From assembly GCA_937930535.1 (NCBI GenBank), contig CALGKJ010000016.1, positions 1 through 64,000 on the forward strand: a stretch of DNA of 64,000 bases, in the 5' to 3' direction. The stretch is from an uncultured Clostridia bacterium. GTDB taxonomy: Bacteria > Bacillota > Clostridia > Lutisporales > Lutisporaceae. Both the position numbers and the translations under genes were made by a program. Under the pieces are notes generated by a model. It saw only the letters and a list, made by a program, of their open reading frames with translations. It had not been told where the DNA came from and ran no database searches. Positions 17,705-27,141 of this stretch are shown piece after piece (position 1 is the first letter of the stretch; each line of letters begins with the position of its first letter).

Positions 17705-18214
17705 TTATTTTTTAATATGCACCGTTCCGCACTCAGAAGCATCTCCTGTTAATATCTCGATTCCATGTCTCAATGCAGGAAGTATAGCCTCCAGATTTTC
17801 TTTGACTCCCTTTGGACTTCCAGGAAGGTTTATTATAAGGGATTTTTTTCTAATGCCCGCTTGTGCCCTTGACAGCATAGCTTTCGGTGTTATAAGAAGG
17901 CTCTTGGCTCTCATAACCTCTGGTATGCCCGGAACATGTTTTTCTATGACCTCAAGGGTTGCCTCCGGCGTTACATCTCTCTGTGAAAAGCCTGTGCCTC
18001 CTGTTGTAAGAACAAGATTCAACTCCAATTTGTCACACATTTCTATTATTGCAGCTTTTATCTGATCCTTCTCATCCGGTACTATAATATAGCTCTTTAC
18101 TACACCGGCTATACTTTTTACTGTGTCTTCAATTGCTGGTCCTGATAAATCCACACGCTCTCCCTTGGAGCCCTTATCACTGATTGTAATGATTCCTACT
18201 GTTATGTCCTTCAT
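17705..18214 (-). CDS. mog: MogA/MoaB-family molybdopterin adenylyltransferase
   Basis: This cytoplasmic enzyme adenylates molybdopterin before molybdenum insertion. The family motif LTTGGTGFSQRDVTPEAT (residues about 70-87) binds the substrate. VGIITISDKGSKGERVDLSGP at the N-terminus and INLPGSPKGVKENLEAILPAL near the end are typical. The 169-residue size matches MogA/MoaB. It lies 67 bp downstream of moaC, so the two are probably co-transcribed. MogA and MoaB are hard to separate by eye. Confidence 0.9.
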   Translation of the reverse strand: MKDITVGIITISDKGSKGERVDLSGPAIEDTVKSIAGVVKSYIIVPDEKDQIKAAIIEMCDKLELNLVLTTGGTGFSQRDVTPEATLEVIEKHVPGIPEVMRAKSLLITPKAMLSRAQAGIRKKSLIINLPGSPKGVKENLEAILPALRHGIEILTGDASECGTVHIKK

Positions 18215-18281
18215 AAACTGTTTCTCTCCTGTGATTTATTATGCTTAATGCACTATTTTCTTTCGAATAAATTTCAGTTAC

Positions 18282-18827
18282 CTAGCACTTGGCAGGTACA
18301 GCTTCTTTTTCACCAAACTTGTTATATTCAAAATCCCCTGATTTGCCACCTGTTTTTCTTACAAGGTGTATGTCACTTATCACCATAAATTTGTCTATTG
18401 CCTTACACATATCATACACCGTCAAAGCGGCTACTGACACTGCTGTAAGTGCCTCCATTTCAACCCCTGTAGCACCCACTGTCTTTACTACTGCAATTAT
18501 ATCCAGCTTGCAGTTGTCCAGGTCTATCTTAAATTCCAAATCCGCACCATATATATTTATATTATGGCACATGGGTATTATGTCGGAGGTACTTTTTGCG
18601 CCCATTATTCCGCCTACCTGTGCTACCGCAAGTACATCTCCCTTTTTAATCTTTCCTTCTGCTATTGCCTTCAGCGTATCACGCTTCATATAAACAGAAC
18701 CTCTGGCTATAGCTTCTCTCATGCTATCCTCTTTTTCAGATACATCTACCATTTTTGCATAACCTTTTTCATTAATGTGTGTAAACTCACTAATAGCCTG
18801 TGTCTCTTTTTTGTTCTGCTTTTCCAT
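18282..18827 (-). CDS. moaC: Cyclic pyranopterin monophosphate synthase MoaC
   Basis: It converts the MoaA product into cyclic pyranopterin monophosphate. Clear signatures are AQVGGIMGAKSTSDIIPMCHNI (split here as family consensus, residues about 67-88), TGVEMEALTAVSVAALTVYDMCKA and IHLVRKTGGKSGDF. The N-terminus is about 20 residues longer than E. coli MoaC, with a polar extension. Translation starts at ATG 18825-18827 behind GAGGTGG. The partner moaA is not in the window. Confidence 0.93.
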   Translation of the reverse strand: MEKQNKKETQAISEFTHINEKGYAKMVDVSEKEDSMREAIARGSVYMKRDTLKAIAEGKIKKGDVLAVAQVGGIMGAKSTSDIIPMCHNINIYGADLEFKIDLDNCKLDIIAVVKTVGATGVEMEALTAVSVAALTVYDMCKAIDKFMVISDIHLVRKTGGKSGDFEYNKFGEKEAVPAKC

Positions 18828-18971
18828 TTAATAACCACCTCATATATATTTTACGCTCCAACTAAAAAATTGTCTATATGAACAACATGCCAATATATGA
18901 CATATGTCTTTTTTGTATATTACACAATTATGACTGTAGAGTACTTCTACAGCCATTTTGAGTATGCATGA
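18828..18971. other. Short intergenic region
   Basis: It separates moaC from a tiny lipoprotein gene on the same strand. No strong hairpin or promoter motif was seen. Confidence 0.4.
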
Positions 18972-19094
18972 CTAAGTCTCATTCTTTTGGATTGGTTTAC
19001 CAATAGGATCATCATAATCTTCGGCTAATACGCAGGATGTCAGCAAAAAAACAAGCAGCAGCGCCAGTGATAGTGCTATTAGATTCTTTTTCAT
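18972..19094 (-). CDS. Very small predicted lipoprotein (40 aa)
   Basis: A 40-residue frame opens MKKNLIALSLALLLVFLLTS and continues with Cys21. The lipobox is L-T-S-C, with a basic N-terminus and a leucine-rich core, a textbook lipoprotein signal peptide. The mature part would be only 20 residues, acidic near its start (CVLAEDYDDPIG) and ending KNET. GCAAAGGAGTG sits about five bases upstream of ATG, a strong ribosome-binding site. No function is recognised. It is just upstream of the moaC-mog pair but separated by about 145 bp. A processed peptide signal is one possibility. Confidence 0.7.
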   Translation of the reverse strand: MKKNLIALSLALLLVFLLTSCVLAEDYDDPIGKPIQKNET

Positions 19095-19431
19095 AAAAAC
19101 ACTCCTTTGCTATTTGTTATTTAATGCTAATTATTAAGTAATTAACATTATTAAACAATAAGAGTCACTTTAGCCGATATATTATTACTTAGTTATGCAT
19201 ATTAATAATTACATTATACCACATATGTAATCAAAATAGTACAAAGTGGTAGGTTGCTTAAAAATTTTACATCTTTTACATATATTTTGTATTATTTTGG
19301 CTACTCGTGAAATATATAACGTCCAAAGATTTCTATATTATGATAGAAGTTTTTTTCTTTTCGTAGTAAAATAATAATATAATGTAATAATAGGTTATTA
19401 TTGCAATCTTTGATTGTTTGTCCAATCTCAA
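19095..19431. other. Intergenic region upstream of GGDEF-EAL gene
   Basis: No gene is seen. Within it, TAAA (19152-19155) and GCCGATAT (19173-19180) on the plus strand resemble a SigD promoter, but the 17-bp spacing is about two bases longer than in the hag promoter of this window. If used, it would transcribe through the 221-bp inverted-repeat element into the GGDEF-EAL gene. Confidence 0.35.
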
Positions 19432-19652
19432 CTATATAGAATACGATAAAGCTTTTAGAAGACAATAGGTGAGAATATTTCTGGAGGATAATTTTATCCT
19501 TAAGAGGAAGACCCTCCTGCAATTATTATCGTAACGATTGCGACCGTAATACGTTCCAAAGGCATTGACCCATAGGGCATAATCAGCAGTTTAAAATTAG
19601 CTGGAAGAAATAATTCTCGTCCATTGTCAAAGCTTTATCGTAACCTATATAG
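19432..19652 (+). other. 221-bp element with long imperfect terminal inverted repeats
   Basis: The ends pair over about 41 bp with small bulges: CTATATAG, ACGATAAAGCTTT (19443-19455 with 19629-19641), GACAAT, GG, GAGAAT and ATTTCT each have complements in the same order on the 3' side. The centre holds further hairpins, such as GGATAA/TTATCC and GCAAT...ATTGC. It ends 8 bp before the GAGGAGGAG ribosome-binding site of the GGDEF-EAL gene. It could be a structured 5' leader or a MITE-like insertion. I do not recognise a known riboswitch core in it. Confidence 0.65.
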
Positions 19653-19673
19653 CAGGTGTGAGGAGGAGTTTAT

Positions 19674-22037
19674 ATGATAATAAAAAATACAAGAAGCATA
19701 GCTTTTAAAATACTCTTGATGATATTTATTATAACTGTTCTGGAAGCTTTTCTTTTAATTTCCATGTCCTACTATATGTCTCAAAATACTATGTCTGATA
19801 TTATTGACAAAAGCAGTAAAAGCAATGTTTATACTTATTCTACTTTAGTAGGCAACTGGTTTGACGAAAGAATCAATGAGGTTGATATTTATGCTCATTA
19901 TCCCCTAATAAGGTCTATGGATTGGAGCAAAATAGAAGCTTACCTTAAGGAGCAGCTTAAAGACAAATCTAGTGTATATGATTTATTTATAATTGCCGAG
20001 GTCAATGGCAGCTATAATGCTACCAATAAAATTGGCTCGAGTAATATATCAGACAAGGCATACTTTCAACAAGCTGTTAATGGGAAAAAACTTGTTTCCA
20101 ACCCCACTTTTTCAGCCGTTGATAATAGCTTGGTTTCTGTTGTAGCTGTACCTATAAGAAATGAAAAGGATGAGATTATTGGTGTTTTGGGAGCATATGC
20201 AAGCTTGGCAAAGCTGTCAAATTATGTTACTGCCTTCAGAGTCAACAGCGAAAGCTCATATTCATATATTGTAGACAAGGATGGTCAAATAATTATACAC
20301 TCTGATAAAAGTCTTATTATGAAACAAAATATCACTAAGCCCTCTGAGCTTATCAGTCCCCATATGGCTGATGTTGGCATCAAGATAATCAATAACAGCA
20401 ATGGGAATATCAAATGTACTATAAATAATACTACCTACATGACTTATTACAGTACAATTCCAAATACTGATAACTGGAAGCTGATTACTAATATACCCGA
20501 GGAATATACCAAAGCCCCTGTTAAGGATATTAGTATTAAGTTAGTTGCACTGGGTATTATAGGAGTTCTAACAGGTATAGCTCTTGGCATTATGATTTCC
20601 AAAAGTATATCTAAGCCTATTGTGAATTTGAAAAATACCTTTAAAGATGCTGCGGCTGGTGACTTGACCGTCAGATCCGAAGTATCCACTCTGGATGAAA
20701 TCGGTGAAGCCTCTGAAAGTTTTAATAAAATGATGGATACCATAAGTCACCTGATCTATTATGATGCATTGACAGATCTTCCAAACAGGCTTATGTTTTA
20801 TGACAGGCTGGAGGCAGAAATGTTAAAGGCCTTAAAGGATGAAAACAAGCTTTGTATTATGCTGATTGATATTGATAAATTTGAAAAGATTAATAATACC
20901 TATGGCTATTCAATCGGCGACAAGCTGCTGCGACAGGTAGCAGAGAGTATACAACAGCACGTTAGTCAGAATGATATCGTCTGCCGTATAAGTGATGATA
21001 AATTTGCGGTACTGCTTATTGATTCGGTACAGGAATCAAATATTCTCAGGCTGGCTCAAAACTTGACTGATATGATTAAAACTCCTTGGGATGTTGAGCA
21101 TCATAAGTTTTATATTACTGCAAGCACGGGCATTGTATTTTATCCTAATGATGGTGATGATGCAAAAACCTTAATAAAGAATGTTTATGCGGCTATGCTT
21201 AAGGCAAAAAATCATGGCAGAGATAATTACCAGCTGTTTGATCCCGCTATTGGCACTAGAGCACAAGACACGCTGATACTTGATAATAGCATACATAATG
21301 CACTTAAAAATGACGAGTTTGAGTTATATTATCAGCCTCAGGTTGATATTTTATCCGGCAGTATTGTTGGTGCTGAAGCTTTACTTCGCTGGAAGCACCC
21401 TCAATTGGGTATGGTTTCTCCTGATAGATTTATACCGCTTATTGAGGAAAACGGACTTATTATTCCTATTGGCGAGTGGGTTTTGAGAACTGCATGTAAT
21501 CAGAATAAATCATGGCAGTCCTCAGGCTTAAAGCCAATAAAAATGTCTGTTAATATTTCAGCAGTACAGCTGCGTCAGGAAAATTTTGTTGATTGTGTTT
21601 CAAGAATACTAGAGGAAACTCAGCTTGATCCTGAGTATCTTGAGCTGGAAATAACGGAAAGTGCCGCTATGGAGAATACCAAATCTATGGCGGTTATTCT
21701 TGAAAGACTTAGAAGCATGAAAATAAGTATTGCAATAGATGATTTTGGAACTGGTTATTCTTCTTTAAATTATCTTAAGAGCTTTGAAATCACAACCTTA
21801 AAAATAGATCAAAGCTTTATCAGAGATCTTTTGATTGATTCAAAGGGGGCTGCTATAGTTTCTACAATACTGGCTATTGGGCATAATCTTAATCTGAGTG
21901 TAACGGCAGAAGGTGTAGAGACTTGTGAACAGCTTGATTTTCTAAAGGAGAAACACTGTGATATAATACAAGGCTACTTATACAGCAGGCCCGTGCCTAA
22001 GATCAGCTTTGAAAATCTGCTAAGATGTGATATATAA
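19674..22037 (+). CDS. dCache-HAMP-GGDEF-EAL protein, predicted c-di-GMP phosphodiesterase
   Basis: This is a 787-residue membrane sensor. A first helix (residues about 10-32), an extracytoplasmic dCache-like domain, a second helix near 290-310 and a HAMP linker lead to GGDEF and EAL domains. The GGDEF active site is degenerate (RISDDKFAVL, with SDDKF in place of GGDEF), so cyclase activity is unlikely. The EAL domain keeps its motifs: EALLRW, ELEITESAAM, IDDFGTGYSSL, LKIDQSFI and AEGVET. The protein should therefore hydrolyse c-di-GMP under control of a periplasm-side ligand. It has a strong GAGGAGGAG site and lies behind the 221-bp inverted-repeat element. Confidence 0.9.
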   Translation: MIIKNTRSIAFKILLMIFIITVLEAFLLISMSYYMSQNTMSDIIDKSSKSNVYTYSTLVGNWFDERINEVDIYAHYPLIRSMDWSKIEAYLKEQLKDKSSVYDLFIIAEVNGSYNATNKIGSSNISDKAYFQQAVNGKKLVSNPTFSAVDNSLVSVVAVPIRNEKDEIIGVLGAYASLAKLSNYVTAFRVNSESSYSYIVDKDGQIIIHSDKSLIMKQNITKPSELISPHMADVGIKIINNSNGNIKCTINNTTYMTYYSTIPNTDNWKLITNIPEEYTKAPVKDISIKLVALGIIGVLTGIALGIMISKSISKPIVNLKNTFKDAAAGDLTVRSEVSTLDEIGEASESFNKMMDTISHLIYYDALTDLPNRLMFYDRLEAEMLKALKDENKLCIMLIDIDKFEKINNTYGYSIGDKLLRQVAESIQQHVSQNDIVCRISDDKFAVLLIDSVQESNILRLAQNLTDMIKTPWDVEHHKFYITASTGIVFYPNDGDDAKTLIKNVYAAMLKAKNHGRDNYQLFDPAIGTRAQDTLILDNSIHNALKNDEFELYYQPQVDILSGSIVGAEALLRWKHPQLGMVSPDRFIPLIEENGLIIPIGEWVLRTACNQNKSWQSSGLKPIKMSVNISAVQLRQENFVDCVSRILEETQLDPEYLELEITESAAMENTKSMAVILERLRSMKISIAIDDFGTGYSSLNYLKSFEITTLKIDQSFIRDLLIDSKGAAIVSTILAIGHNLNLSVTAEGVETCEQLDFLKEKHCDIIQGYLYSRPVPKISFENLLRCDI

Positions 22038-22043
22038 TAAATA

Positions 22044-22071
22044 CAGGCTGTTAACAATTGTTAACAGCCTG
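22044..22071. terminator. Perfect 28-bp palindrome between convergent genes
   Basis: CAGGCTGTTAACAA is followed directly by its exact complement. It lies in the 43 bp between the stops of the GGDEF-EAL gene and groEL, so it likely serves as a bidirectional terminator. T tracts are weak (CTTTATTTT on plus). Confidence 0.6.
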
Positions 22072-22080
22072 ATCTTTATT

Positions 22081-23709
<1,629 letters not shown>

Positions 23710-23725
23710 TTATTTTCCCTCCCTA

Positions 23726-24010
<285 letters not shown>

Positions 24011-24061
24011 TTATAACCCTCCTTAGATATTTATAATATGTATTATTATTTTTATTTTTTA

Positions 24062-24088
24062 TTAGCACTCGCCATCATTGAGTGCTAA
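24062..24088 (-). promoter_or_regulatory. CIRCE operator (HrcA site)
   Basis: TTAGCACTC (24062-24070), a 9-bp spacer and GAGTGCTAA (24080-24088) match the CIRCE consensus exactly. It lies about 50 bp upstream of the groES start, so heat-shock control by HrcA is expected. hrcA itself is not in the window. Confidence 0.97.
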
Positions 24089-24252
24089 CTACATATATAA
24101 TGATAAATAATGATTTTTATAATAGCAAACTCCTTATATGGCTAAAATTTGAACATATAGGCTATTATAGTGCATTATCTAGAATTATATCCACATTCCA
24201 CTATTTTTTATACATATATTTGGTTTTTCTCTCAAAATCTTTATTTCTACAT

Positions 24253-24289
24253 AAAAAAACAAAAATAGTGCTTTTATCAACACTATTTT
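24253..24289 (-). terminator. Terminator after the DUF554 gene
   Basis: The stem AAAATAGTG / CACTATTTT has a 10-base loop and is followed on the minus strand by TTTTTGTTTTTTT. It lies about 40 bp beyond the stop of the DUF554 gene and upstream of the groES promoter. Confidence 0.7.
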
Positions 24290-24327
24290 AATACTACTTA
24301 GCTTTATAAATCCAGCCAGCTTCTTTT

Positions 24328-25017
24328 CTATCTGCTTCCTACTATGAGCATGATTATGATAGGCAGAAATATTGCAGGCAGCATATTGCCTACCTTTATC
24401 TTTTTTATTTCAAGTATGTTAATTGCGACACCCATAAGCAGTACTCCGCCAGTGGCTGTCATTTCCTTAGTTATGGCTTCATTAAGATATGGTGCAATGA
24501 AAGCCGCCAGTAAGGTTATAGTTCCTTGGTAAGCAAAGACTGGTACGCAGGAAGCCGCTACCCCTATGCCCATTGTTGACGCAAATACTATGGATATTAT
24601 TCCGTCCATAATTGCTTTTGTAAATAATGTCTCATGGGTATTGGTCAGACCGCTTTGCAAGGAGCCCATTATTGCCATTGAGCCTACACAAAACAGCAGA
24701 CTTGCAGTTACGAAGCCTTGAGAAAAATTCCCCTTAAAGCCTTTAAGCTTGCTTTGTACATAGGTGCCCAGCTTGTCCAGCCTTTTCTCAATATCAATAA
24801 GCTCACCTATTACTGCCCCAATTACGAGGCTTATAACTACCACCATTATTTGCTGCGTATTAGTAACAAACATTATGCCTAATGCCAGCGTAAACAGTCC
24901 TAGTGCAGATAAAAGAAGACTGCTGAACCTCTCAGGAAGCCCTTTTTTTGCAAGACTCCCTGCTGCACCTCCGATAATTATTGTTATTGCATTCACAATA
25001 GAACCTAATAATATCAT
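24328..25017 (-). CDS. DUF554 family membrane protein (YqgA-like)
   Basis: This 229-residue protein has about seven membrane helices. It opens MILLGSIVNAITIIIGGAAGSLAKKGLPE, and the conserved GxxxGxxxxxExxxxLG pattern appears in VIGAVIGELIDIEKRLDKLG. LFCVGSMAIMGSLQSGL is the most recognisable DUF554 stretch. Members are probably transporters but have no proven function. It is followed by its own terminator and lies 27 bp downstream of the glycosylase gene. Confidence 0.87.
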   Translation of the reverse strand: MILLGSIVNAITIIIGGAAGSLAKKGLPERFSSLLLSALGLFTLALGIMFVTNTQQIMVVVISLVIGAVIGELIDIEKRLDKLGTYVQSKLKGFKGNFSQGFVTASLLFCVGSMAIMGSLQSGLTNTHETLFTKAIMDGIISIVFASTMGIGVAASCVPVFAYQGTITLLAAFIAPYLNEAITKEMTATGGVLLMGVAINILEIKKIKVGNMLPAIFLPIIIMLIVGSR

Positions 25018-25044
25018 TTACAATCCCCCCAAAAACACAATGCA

Positions 25045-25917
25045 CTACATTATTTTGTTTATCCTTGAAAAATAGAATAAGTATTCCTGTGCAAAGCCTG
25101 CCAAATCTCCGAATTTATCTTTTGCAAAGCTTTGTATATCCTTCATCTTTACATCTCTTCCTACGAAAAAATGCTCCGTTATTCTTTTTATCCATACATC
25201 TATGGGATAGGTGTCATACTTCTGCATGGAAAACAGCATTATACAGTCTGACACCTTGGGTCCCACCCCCGGCAGTCTCATAAGGTGTTTTCTAGCCGTT
25301 TCAGTATCCATCTGCTTTATACTGTCCAAGTCGACCTCTTTTGAATGTATAAGCTTTACTGAATTATATATATATTTGCATCTAAAGCCCGCTTTGCATC
25401 TATTTATATCTTGCAGCTCAGCACTTTCAAGCTCCTCAATAGTGGGGAAGGCGTAGTAGGTTTTTCCGCTGTATTGCAAGGGCTTGCCATAAAATTCTGA
25501 TAAAAGATTAAGGCTTTTTGCAATACTGGGTATATTGTTATTGGCTGATATAATGTATGAAATAACCATCTCCCATGGCTCCTGCTGCAATATTCTTATA
25601 CCTCTGCCATGCTGTATTGCCATTTCCATAACAGAGTCCTCACTCAGAATTTTCTTTATCTCACCATAGTTTCTTCCCAAATCAAAATAGTCGTGCCAGA
25701 TGTTCTGAAAATCCTCCAGATTAGTATTATTTATGGTCACAGCTTCATTTTCATAGTTTGATGAAACATTGATAACTCTTCCATATGCCACACCGGTATA
25801 GCTTCCGTCATTCTCCTTGTTCCATCTGAAGCTCTGTCCGCACTCAAATATATGCACTGCATCAAAATCCTTGACACCTTCCAATAATATTCCGTTTTGT
25901 ATTTCTTTTATATGCAT
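25045..25917 (-). CDS. 8-oxoguanine DNA glycosylase/AP lyase (OGG family)
   Basis: This 290-residue base-excision-repair enzyme has an OGG_N-like domain (residues about 1-115) followed by the HhH-GPD domain. The hairpin reads LPGVGPKVSDCIMLFSM, whose lysine is the Schiff-base residue of OGG1-type enzymes. The catalytic aspartate follows in TYPIDVWIKR. The stretch FECGQSFRW matches the family's base-pocket region. Both key residues are present, so it should be a bifunctional glycosylase/lyase. There is no iron-sulfur cysteine motif at the end. Confidence 0.9.
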   Translation of the reverse strand: MHIKEIQNGILLEGVKDFDAVHIFECGQSFRWNKENDGSYTGVAYGRVINVSSNYENEAVTINNTNLEDFQNIWHDYFDLGRNYGEIKKILSEDSVMEMAIQHGRGIRILQQEPWEMVISYIISANNNIPSIAKSLNLLSEFYGKPLQYSGKTYYAFPTIEELESAELQDINRCKAGFRCKYIYNSVKLIHSKEVDLDSIKQMDTETARKHLMRLPGVGPKVSDCIMLFSMQKYDTYPIDVWIKRITEHFFVGRDVKMKDIQSFAKDKFGDLAGFAQEYLFYFSRINKIM

Positions 25918-25943
25918 TTGCAGTTCTCCTATCGATATACAAC

Positions 25944-26750
25944 CTATTTTACTATATTTTTTACCATAACGTTTACACTTAATACATTTAACCCAGTCAT
26001 ATATTCTACATCCTCTATTATAGTCTTCTGCATTTCTGTTACCATATTATCAATTCTCGAAACAAGCTTTATGGCTATTTCAAAGCTTATTATTACACCT
26101 ATAGGGTTGCTGTCTGTTCTTATTTTTGACACTTTACTGACTCTTTCAAATTTCATGGCGCAAAAGGTTACCATCTGCATAAGTACGTTTTTGGATATTT
26201 CGTATTTGCCAAGATAGCTGAAGGTCGGTCTTATTATTGTTTTTTCTTCAATATTCAAGGTTTTATCCTTTTTTATAAATATTTTCAGAGAGTCGATAAA
26301 GTAGCCTGAGAAGTCTCTTTTTATCTCAACTGCCGGCACAGGTATTACATGCTTTCCTTCTTCTTTTCTTGATTTTCTCGCCAGTTGAATTTCTTTGTCT
26401 GTAGATATGTCATTAATAAGAATTGTTTCTCCTACCTCTGGAAGTAAAAGTACTCTAGCGATTTCGTTGATCATCTTATTTGAAGTTCCTAGTATGAGGA
26501 TTTTATCGGGGTTTATTTCCTTTATTGCCTGTCTCACCGATTCCCTGTGCTTTTCGTCCTTAAATAAAGCTCTGCGTATTGATGATATTTTTGTTTTTTC
26601 TCTTTTTGCAGATCGCCCTGCAACTACTCTTGTTCCTCCTATAAACAATCCATCATCTATTATGTATTCTATTTCCTTGTCTCTAGCAACCATAAAAGCC
26701 TTGTAGCTTTTACCTGTACCGCTTTGACCCACCAGTGAGTATACCTTCAT
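25944..26750 (-). CDS. P-loop NTPase with C-terminal Asp23/Gls24-like domain
   Basis: The N-terminus MKVYSLVGQSGTGKSYKAFM carries a Walker A motif (GQSGTGKS, residues 8-15). The middle, residues about 80-190, is predicted alpha/beta and includes DKILILGTSNKM. The last hundred residues (FSYLGKYEISKNVLMQMVTFC onward, ending VNVMVKNIVK) look like the Asp23/Gls24 fold of envelope-stress proteins. This fusion is seen in clostridia but its role is unknown. It lies 27 bp from the glycosylase gene and is probably in the same operon. Confidence 0.72.
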   Translation of the reverse strand: MKVYSLVGQSGTGKSYKAFMVARDKEIEYIIDDGLFIGGTRVVAGRSAKREKTKISSIRRALFKDEKHRESVRQAIKEINPDKILILGTSNKMINEIARVLLLPEVGETILINDISTDKEIQLARKSRKEEGKHVIPVPAVEIKRDFSGYFIDSLKIFIKKDKTLNIEEKTIIRPTFSYLGKYEISKNVLMQMVTFCAMKFERVSKVSKIRTDSNPIGVIISFEIAIKLVSRIDNMVTEMQKTIIEDVEYMTGLNVLSVNVMVKNIVK

Positions 26751-26799
26751 AATATAAAAACCCCTCCAAAATATAATATAAAATCATACATGATCTTTC

Positions 26800-26890
26800 T
26801 ATAGCGAAACAACTTCAAAATTAAAGCTTTCCACTTGTTTCTCACAAAGAGATTGGCAAATCTTAACAAAAAGTATTTTGAGTTTTAGAG
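26800..26890. repeat. Dispersed intergenic repeat, family A
   Basis: It shares the CGAAACAACTTCAAAATTAA start, the CACAAAGAGATT junction and the AAAAAGTATTTTGAGTTTTA centre with the complete copy at 17232-17335. The second hairpin is cut short. It lies between the oad terminator and the P-loop/Asp23 gene. Confidence 0.65.
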
Positions 26891-26950
26891 TCTATCTATA
26901 AATATTTTATCATATTTAAGCTTTGTTTATAAAGGGTTTATAAAACAAAA

Positions 26951-26976
26951 GAAAAAAGCCCGGATTACTCCGAGCT
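26951..26976 (-). terminator. Terminator of the oadB-oadG operon
   Basis: On the minus strand AGCTCGGA-GTAA-TCCGGGCT is followed by a run of six T. The stem has one G-U pair. It lies 16 bp after the gamma-subunit stop codon. Confidence 0.85.
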
Positions 26977-26992
26977 GTGCTTATGCGTTATT

Positions 26993-27130
26993 TTAATTAT
27001 CCTTTTGGGGTGGAAAAAGCTTATTTAGTCCTACTATTATCATAAAAAATATAGACATAAATATAAATATTCCAGCCATTCCAAAGCCCATTACCCTTAA
27101 GCTCTCAAGGAGCATTTCCATTCTATCCAT
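26993..27130 (-). CDS. Small OadG-like gamma subunit of sodium-pump decarboxylase (45 aa)
   Basis: The 45-residue frame opens MDRMEMLLESLRVMGFGMAG and has one membrane helix (GIFIFMSIFFMIIVGLNKLF), then a short polar tail. This matches OAD_gamma subunits, which anchor the decarboxylase complex in the membrane. Translation starts at ATG 27128-27130 behind GTAGGAGG. It lies 11 bp downstream of the beta subunit gene, which settles the assignment. The tail is shorter than in Klebsiella OadG and lacks the usual zinc-binding end. Confidence 0.85.
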   Translation of the reverse strand: MDRMEMLLESLRVMGFGMAGIFIFMSIFFMIIVGLNKLFPPQKDN

Positions 27131-27141
27131 TTTAAATCCTC

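Noticed and set aside
19301..19522. 73-residue minus-strand frame
   Set aside because: It would need a TTG start with no ribosome-binding site and runs into the inverted-repeat element; composition does not look coding.
19432..19652. c-di-GMP (GEMM-I or GEMM-II) riboswitch
   Set aside because: The conserved cores that I know from those classes are not present, although the downstream gene would suit one.
22044..22071. Rex operator
   Set aside because: The TGTTAA/TTAACA halves are six bases apart rather than four, and the site lies between convergent stops, so a terminator fits better.
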